From Symbiodinium natans (taxonomy: Eukaryota; Sar; Dinophyceae; Suessiales; Symbiodiniaceae), in the NCBI GenBank assembly GCA_905221605.1, contig CAJNDS010000033.1:122358-186357 (forward strand): 64,000 nt of DNA, read 5' to 3'. This document shows positions 57,340 to 64,000 of the stretch, piece by piece. Under the pieces are notes generated by a model. The model worked only from the letters and a program-made list of their open reading frames with translations, was not told the origin of the DNA and searched no databases. The position numbers and the translations under genes were made by a program. Within the stretch, counting starts at the first letter, position 1. Each line of letters starts with the position of its first letter.

Positions 57340-59430
57340 TATACAAGTATAGGTGTGTGAGCAGTGGCACCTCGCTCCCCAGACCCTCAAACCAATAAGT
57401 TTGTTATGAGGCCTCTGAAGTGGCAGGTACCGGGGGGGGCACCAAGATATGATAGATGCGTTTCGACGTTTATCTGTCGTCATTTAGTTTGTCATTCCGT
57501 TGTAATGCAACACTACTACGTAAGACGGTGTGGGTCTATGGAGTCTCTTGCCTCTCTTGCCACATCTGGATAATTTCGCAGAAGGTCTCAGAGCTCAGAG
57601 CGGTGCCGAGCCACTCAGAGCCTCTCAATTCTCCTGCAAAGCCCGGAGAATTTCATCAGCGTGCGAAGGATCTGCCTGCGCGGCACTCAGCTGGCCCAAT
57701 CTCGTCACACAAAGTCTCTGTTTACCAGTGAGTCACGCCGTCCTATCTGTTGTCATCAGTGTCCAGTCAATCACAAATCACAAAGATGCACTAACCAGAG
57801 AGTATGAGAGATCTCAAAGGACTTGAAACAAGCAATGATTCCGAACGATTCTTGATTCTTGGTCAACGGCCTTCATAAGGGATAGGCGCACCAGCTCCTT
57901 GACTGACAGAGTTCTGCAAAAGCGTGTCATATGTGACGTGGTCAACGAAAGCTACTGGCACTCAGAGGTCTCATGTGCAGACCCAGCTCCTGCAACCCTA
58001 CGCTGCAGCTCAAGACAAGCAAGTCACAAAACCACAACAAAGCCATCGGTCTCCTCCAAGGTGAGCTGGACGAGGCTTGCATGAAGCCGTCGCTGCACGC
58101 GGCCTTGACACGATCTCACACGAGGTTCTTCCACGAGGTTCTTCGAAGCTCATCGAAGCTTTCTGCCGCAGCACGGTCCGGTGTTACATGCCACCAACAT
58201 TGAAGGATGAGCTGGTTTGCTAATTGATGGCGAGTGACTTCTCACTTTGCTGTGTAACGTCTGCGGCAATAGCTGCAGGATTCCAAGGTTAGGGGCTGGG
58301 CATGGCTGGGCTATGGACGTGATCCAAGGCGCCGCAACGCGCCGTAGACTAGTGTTTCATGTGCATGCTTGGTTGCATCTCGACATTGTGATTTGAGGAT
58401 CCGGCGGGCTGGTACGAGACATCCCTTTGGAACTACATTCAACTATCCAATGCTCACCACTGGTCGCCATTGTTCCTGCGAGCTCGCCTTCGATACAAAA
58501 AACTCCTTATTCTGACTCGCCACTCATCCCTCGTTTGCGGCCTTTTGTGTCCACCACGACCGTTAACCAAAAAGAATGGAAACTTTCAAGCGGCTTGTGA
58601 CAAGGCACGCGGTACCATAGGGCAAAGCCCGAGATCCACCAAATGGGCGCCCCGAGCCTGGGCGAGGCAATCTCAAGAGGGGGCGCAGGGTTTCTTCTCA
58701 AGTTTCTTCCCCTTGAGATTCCTTTTGCAGGCAGTGTCCCCCTACATTCAACAACTCGACAAGCTTCTGCAGGAAGGCGCGAGCAAAGAAAAAAGTGGCA
58801 CATGTGTGCGGGATAGTTCCGTCGCTGAGGTACAGAGATTTCTTTTCGGAGGAAGTACAGCGGCAAAAGAGCACGGTCATGGCTGTCTTCCCGGTCCCGG
58901 GCACAAGGCCGGAGAGATTAGCATCATGAGCATCCATTGTCCTGGAGGCCTCCCGGCCGTAGCATCATGAGCATGATTGGGGTTCGGCTTCTGCCCCAAA
59001 CCCTGGCCCAAAGCAAACCCTGAAAGCACCCAAAGAGGGACCAATTGGCCCCTCCCAAAATCCCGGCAAAGCCTGCTGTCTGGCGGGAACACCAGGCCAT
59101 TTGGGGGCCCATACCTCGCACCCCCTTGCTGCACCCTTACGGTTGATAGGGAACTCAGCTAGCACTCGAAGGCTAGCTTTCGTGATATCAGCTGGTGAGA
59201 TTTGCCTTCATGACAGTTTGCACTTTAGGCATCTTTAGGCGCGATGTGATTGGACTTCGCCAACTTCGGCAGAAGGAAAGACCCGGTGAATGGCTGAACC
59301 TGAAATCCACGGCGGCCTGGATCAGCAGTAGGAGCTTCGCCGAATTGCGGAAGGCCTGCGCCTTGAATACCTCATATCTCAGCAGGACGCGAAAGAAGAT
59401 ACAGGAGTGCAGGATGTCTTGAATCTTCGC
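57340..59430. other. No supportable gene
   Basis: Short frames only. A minus-strand PGTGKT at about 58890 lies in GC-rich simple sequence and is not accepted as a P-loop exon. Confidence 0.4.
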
Positions 59431-59437
59431 TCGGTCA

Positions 59438-59631
59438 TCAGTTAAGGGGATGTGCAGAGGAACTCGGCTCTTCTATTAATTTGGCAGGGGAAGCAGCGAA
59501 AGCATAGCAAGCAGTGTAAACAGGGGTCACGGAATCCTCAACATCCTCAAAGGACATCAAAAGACCAGCTGCCAGATGAGGAGTCACCAAGGCCAACTGT
59601 TGTATCTCTGTGAGGCGATCGAAGTCGAGGC
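59438..59631 (-). CDS. Terminal exon candidate
   Basis: Acceptor GATGTTCTTGCTTGCAG, phase 1. The frame runs to a TGA at 59438 and encodes LDFDRLTEIQQLALVTPHLA, AGLLMSFEDVEDSVTP and a Ser/Pro-rich tail. A GTGACC donor after DS (about 59531) could end the exon earlier. The same frame upstream (FPALLLTLTACFLARLAEMF) is also open and hydrophobic, so the exon may be longer. The family is unknown. Confidence 0.45.
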
Positions 59632-59639
59632 CTGCAAGC

Positions 59640-61920
59640 AAGAACATCTCTGCAAGCCTTGCCAAAAAGCATGCAGTTAAGGTGAGTAAAAGAGCAGGAA
59701 AAGCAAGCATCTTTTCAAGGGCACACAACTAAGAACCACCTTGAGCTGGCATGAGGACAGGCTTGATGAATGATCCGTCGCTGTGTCCTTGGCTCAGGAT
59801 GCGTCGTCAGCTCCTACAAAAACCAAGAAAGAGCAGTAGCTGCTGTCATTTGGTCGCAGCTTTAGGGTTTTTGGAAGCAACATTCAAGCTCTTTGACAAT
59901 TTGAGGCACCCAAAAGCAGACATAGCAGCTTTATTCTTCCTTCGCTCTGACCTGTCCTGACCAACTGTGTGTTGAAGCCCATTTGAGAATTTGCTCGAGC
60001 GCGGTCCTGATTGTAAGGGAACAAAAATCCGCCGAGTCGTCAACCCCCACCCCCCGCAACCCCCGCCCAACCCCCCTCCCCCCCTCTCCGCGCTCCAACT
60101 CCCTCCCTCCCCATTGTCCCACTCACTCCTACATTTGGGGTGCTTGCTCTTTTCATGAGCCTGCGTGTTACAACCGGCTTCACACCCGCGATCTCCGGTT
60201 TGGGTTCCCTCGCCGCTGGGCAGGCCCAGGCCGAGGCGGGTCGCGCAGCGTTAAAACTTTCACAATTATTCAGCTTGTGACCGTGAATCCTTGAAAATCC
60301 CTTTATGTCCTTTGAACCTGGAACCCAGGGCCACCTCCCCCCCTAGCATGAGGTCAGAGCCGCCCAGGCAGTCAGAAAAGTCGGAATCCGTCCGGGTAAA
60401 TTCCTGGGAGGATCGCAAAAAGCGCGTAACAAGGAGACCATCGCTGTGCAATGCCTCTACCGGATGAATGCAGAGTACCACACTAAAGGAAGCCTACTGC
60501 GGCTAGCATCCGCACCTTGAGCTCCCTTGATCGTGTCGGAGCTACATTAGTAGCTTCAACTGAAAAACACAGATCTGGTTGAACGCCATGTCTCGCAAGA
60601 CTCCGGCGTCCGAATCTGAGATGCCATGATCACACGCAACTTGGGGGGCAGGAGAGCTGGTGGAGCCGCGCGTCTGCGGGTTGATCTGTTCTTTCAACAA
60701 CGGACCGGGGGTCCCACAAGGGAGATGGCTGATAACATGGCTGCGCAAAGCTGCTTTTCCATCGTGATCCCCACTTCTGTAGCAGCTGTAGCATAAGCAC
60801 AATCTGTTCCAAAGGCTGAGGCGGCTGCCTGAGCTTTGTGAACGAGCAGGAGGGCGAAAGAGATGCCTCCCAAGTGACAGGCACAGGCTGAACAGCTAAT
60901 TTCCGGAGCAGAAACGATGCGAAGGGGGCCTGGCTGGCTGAGGAGTAGTGACAGTTCGGAGCATGGTCGGCCTGACCACAGCTAGCTGTCATCAGAAAGT
61001 CCTATTGTGCACGTCTCAAGGTTGCCGAACCTGGCGACACATAGCATGGCGGCAGCAGCAGGGCAAGTACTGTATATCCGTAAACTTTCCATCGGTCAAT
61101 GTCCCAGTCTAGGTAGCATCAGTTGAGCTGCTGAAATACTACAAAAGGCGGCAATTACAAGACTCGGGAGTGCAATCGATGCGAATCCTTCAGAGCTGTC
61201 TGAGCCGAAGGTCGCGGCCTTGCAAACCTGAATTCGAGAACTCAAAGTTCCTTGAAACTTGACTTAAAAGACCAGAGCGTCCCAGGCGCGCACGGCCTGC
61301 TTCTACTTTGTCGGTTTGCCACAGTCCCGAGATGTCATGGTCAACTGTTACCAGGAGGTCCCTTGCTGAGTGGCCCACGTAATGTGACCCAACAGGATGC
61401 AGTACACCTGTAAAGGCTTAAGAAGAGGGCATGCTCTCATCACTGGAGGGCGGTTCTTAAACTGTGCTTTCTTCCGATTCGACTCGCTTCCCTGATCTGA
61501 CTCCTCTCCACTCTGTGCCTCCCTCGTCCCCTCTCAAGAGTTATGGCCAAGTTATGGCGTTATGGCTCCAACTAGGGAAGGCTACAAAGCACTGCCAACA
61601 CAACGTTGGCATCCCAAACGAGCATGATGCTGGTTGGGAAGTGCTCCTCATGTCTTTGGATGCTCATGTCGTCGGAGCGGCCTCAATCTCCTATCGGTTT
61701 GGCATGTTGTGGCATCGACAGGTGCCTTGATGTTCTCGGCCAGCTTGTCCAGCAACCACCTCGCATATTGCAGCACCACAACACGAACAACACCCAAAGT
61801 GAAGATCCTTCGACACCGAGAGAGCCGCTCGCTGGCAGGCTTGGCGGCGTCAATGTGGCCTGACCGTCAAGTGGGCAACCTGCTTCTGCTTCACTGGTCG
61901 GCGGAGGTATGTGGGGTACC
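59640..61920. other. No firm gene
   Basis: Minus-strand frames near 60700-60920 (LLRKLAVQPVPVTWE; LLKEQINPQTRGS) have coding texture in two frames, possibly adjacent exons, but junctions are not resolved. C-rich sequence lies at 60045-60110. Confidence 0.3.
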
Positions 61921-61924
61921 CCAC

Positions 61925-61974
61925 CTTTGGCAAAGTCCTCCATGTTCCGGTCGGAGAACTCAAGCATCGTGTCC
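61925..61974 (-). CDS. Short internal exon
   Basis: A 50-nt exon after GTCTGGCTTGCAG, ending CCAAAG|GTGGGG, phase 2 in and 1 out. It encodes DTMLEFSDRNMEDFAK. Small, but with good boundaries and natural composition. Flanking exons not identified. Confidence 0.4.
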
Positions 61975-61979
61975 CTGCA

Positions 61980-63625
61980 AGCCAGACATTCTGGGTGCGG
62001 GAGGCTCACGAGGGCTCTTGCTGCTGGATATGGAGCTGAATAAGATTCGGGCCTCGTGGCCTTGTGGATGTAAACACCGTTGGTTTGGGGTGTGCATTCC
62101 CATAAGATTTCACGCACACTTGCTGATTCGACTTGGCAAACTTTTCTGTCGTCGTTCCGCCTAGCTCGCCCTCACCCGACCCGGAGGGTTCAAAGCCTAA
62201 AAGCGGCCTTACCTGACCTTCCCCTTGTGGCTTCCCGAACTGCGGCTCCAAGGCTTTACAAGGCTTTGCTTTTCACTGTACGTCCTTCGGTGCTGTGGGC
62301 GAGGTGGGCGGGTTGCATCGCGAAGTGTGGGGGAACACTTGTAGACAGCCCTGTTATGTTTTGCCAACCATCTTCCTCGCCTAGGTGGCTAAGGAGACTG
62401 CAACTCAACCATCGAGAAAAAGAATTGTCCCACTTGAGGCGGCCAGACAGCCCCCCCATCGCCAACACCATCAAAAAACCAGATGCCCAACCCGGAGAAA
62501 GGGGGGGGGCCTTGCTCAATGGTTTCGGGGCTGAATCAAGGGTGCACACTGCAGCACTTTGCGGCACCGCAGGCATTTGGGTACGGAGAGGAGGGAATAG
62601 GCAGAACCACTTGGGCCTATCCTGCATGGCTACATGTGGAACCCTCTTTGCATCCTTCTTTTGCATCTGCCAATATCTTGAAAGGCATTAGCGGCAGCAT
62701 TGCGCCCCTTTTAATCATCGTTATTTCGATTCAGTGGATTCAGTGCAGCGCAGCATGGGGTCTGTCGGACATGTTTCTGACCTTACAACTTACAAGCTTG
62801 TTGCCGACAGAATGCTGCTCTATAGAGCAGAATCGCTCAGCTGTTCGCCGGTCTGGAACACTGGCGACTACAAACTTTGTGGCTTGAGGAGCCCTCCCTC
62901 ATCGTCATCGTCTGCACAGGTCCTGCAGGTTCACAGATTCACAAAACCGAAATTCATTCTCGAGACTTGCTCTCAAGCTATCAGGAGTGCATCCCGGGTC
63001 CTGATCAAATCTCCGAGTTCTTCGTGATGGAGCATCACCTTGTCGTATGACAATGAGTATGAATTTCACCCTATTCTGGAAGTCTGTGGCTTCTGTCACG
63101 CTGCTGAAAAACAGAAACCGGCGGCTGTGTTCAATAGTCAAGCATTCGTCAGTGGCAACTTATACTCGATCAACCAGCAGAATGATAGCGAACGCTCATG
63201 TGTTCAGCACAGGCGCCCATCCCTCCAACTCACCCTCACGCACATTCACCTGAGCAGCTGAGCGTCTACCAAACGACTTGCAGCTTTTACGATGTTTGGC
63301 TTAAGGGAGGTTTGGGGGGGTAGAGAAGCTTGGAACCTCACTTGCCTCACTTGACTCACTTGACTCAAGTGACTCACTTGCCTGACTCACTTAGAATCCT
63401 TGAGACTCACCCTGAAAGCTGTGCCATGTATAAGCAACATATCAGGATCTTACACCGGCGAGGGATCTGGCACCTTCCTACTTCTGAGGGCAGCGAACAG
63501 AATGCGAAAGGTGCTGTAGGACCCTAAAGACAATCATGCCGATAAGGTGTAGGATAACATGCATAAGGCAGTTTTGCACCGCACGTTCTTGATGGTGTGT
63601 TCCTTTATCGAACCCCATCATGCCA
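61980..63625. other. No firm gene
   Basis: A minus-strand frame at 62280-62520 (SHLGEEDGWQNITGLSTSVP) is coding-like without clear junctions. A CACTTGACT simple repeat lies at 63340-63400. Confidence 0.3.
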
Positions 63626-63680
63626 CTACTGGCTTCACTGGCTTCACTGGCTTCACTGGTTTCACTGGCTTCACTGCTAC
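63625..63680. repeat. GGCTTCACT 9-bp minisatellite
   Basis: Five tandem copies, one with a C-to-T change. The frame through it reads TGF repeats. Confidence 0.9.
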
Positions 63681-64000
63681 CGACACCGTTTTCTTGGCCT
63701 CGCAGGCTCTAGACTTAGATTTCAAAGTGCTGCTCCCTCAACATCGTTTGCTTTAATATGCTCATTAACAACGAGCAAAAACAAAGCAAAATACATGCTA
63801 GCTACATATAGTCAACCGACCGTCTTCACTCTTTGCACAGTATGCCTGGAGCATGCACAAGCAGGCGGAGGGATCATTACAGAATCACAGAGCGATGCCC
63901 AAGCTGATCCAAAACCCGTTGGCACGGCACATGTCATGATTGATCAGTCTAAGGTAGACGCACTAGCGGACCGGCTACGGTCGGTTGATTTTCCTACGGT

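Noticed and set aside
58698-58937. Minus-strand PGTGKT resembling a Walker A motif
   Set aside because: The first glycine of the motif is displaced, the motif arises from CCCGGGACCGGGAAG-type simple sequence, and no helicase or ATPase motifs follow.

Overview
The window reads as nuclear DNA of a dinoflagellate, most likely a Symbiodiniaceae-type alga. Four things visible in the sequence support this. (1) There are many tracts of the plant-type telomere repeat CCCTAAA/TTTAGGG. (2) A near-exact copy of the dinoflagellate 21-nt spliced leader sits at the 5' end of a retrotransposon. (3) Exons can be joined in frame only by introns that begin GT or, very often, GC and end AG. (4) Gene density is low, with abundant microsatellites and G/C homopolymers. 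No bacterial operons, CRISPR arrays, rRNA genes or complete tRNA genes were found. Nearly all gene calls are reconstructions from splice phase and coding texture. Product functions are unknown except for the reverse transcriptase.

Layout. 1-4.9 kb is sparse DNA with degenerate telomere repeats, small inverted repeats and a coding-like plus-strand cluster (3.48-4.36 kb). 4.9-16.45 kb is a strikingly AT-rich block packed with repeats: a GTCG minisatellite, truncated copies of a retroelement 3' end, a 62-71 bp satellite split by a telomere-repeat cassette that carries a 9-bp target duplication, and one long non-LTR retrotransposon on the minus strand. That retrotransposon encodes a C2H2 finger, a reverse transcriptase and a restriction-like endonuclease, and its 5' end is a spliced-leader relic. 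16.45-27.4 kb is sparse, with isolated exon candidates at 17.76 and 21.05 kb.

27.4-34.7 kb carries minus-strand exons of one or more genes. 39.68-41.19 kb is a four-exon plus-strand gene end (P1). 42.96-43.55 kb is a two-exon minus-strand gene end with telomere-like repeats in its intron (M3). 44.49-47.15 kb is coding-like on the plus strand (P2 and neighbours). 47.41-50.48 kb is the best-supported gene (M2): five minus-strand exons, three of four introns GC-AG, encoding a membrane protein of unknown family.

53.01-55.89 kb is a 2.9-kb AT-rich element. It is bounded by inverted repeats that contain C10-11/G10 tracts, and it is filled by a degenerate satellite and a near-perfect ~500-bp palindrome. 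55.9-57.3 kb holds degenerate TTTAGGG-like DNA and short hairpins. 57.3-64 kb is sparse with two minus-strand exon candidates and simple repeats.

How the parts relate: the host genes are short exons scattered among repeats. The repeat fraction shows two processes. One is RNA-mediated copying (a trans-spliced retroelement mRNA returned to the genome, plus 5'-truncated 3'-end copies). The other is insertion of C-tract-ended, inverted-repeat cassettes into (TA)n-rich targets, one of which carries a telomere array. All boundaries were read by eye, without alignment or database search.
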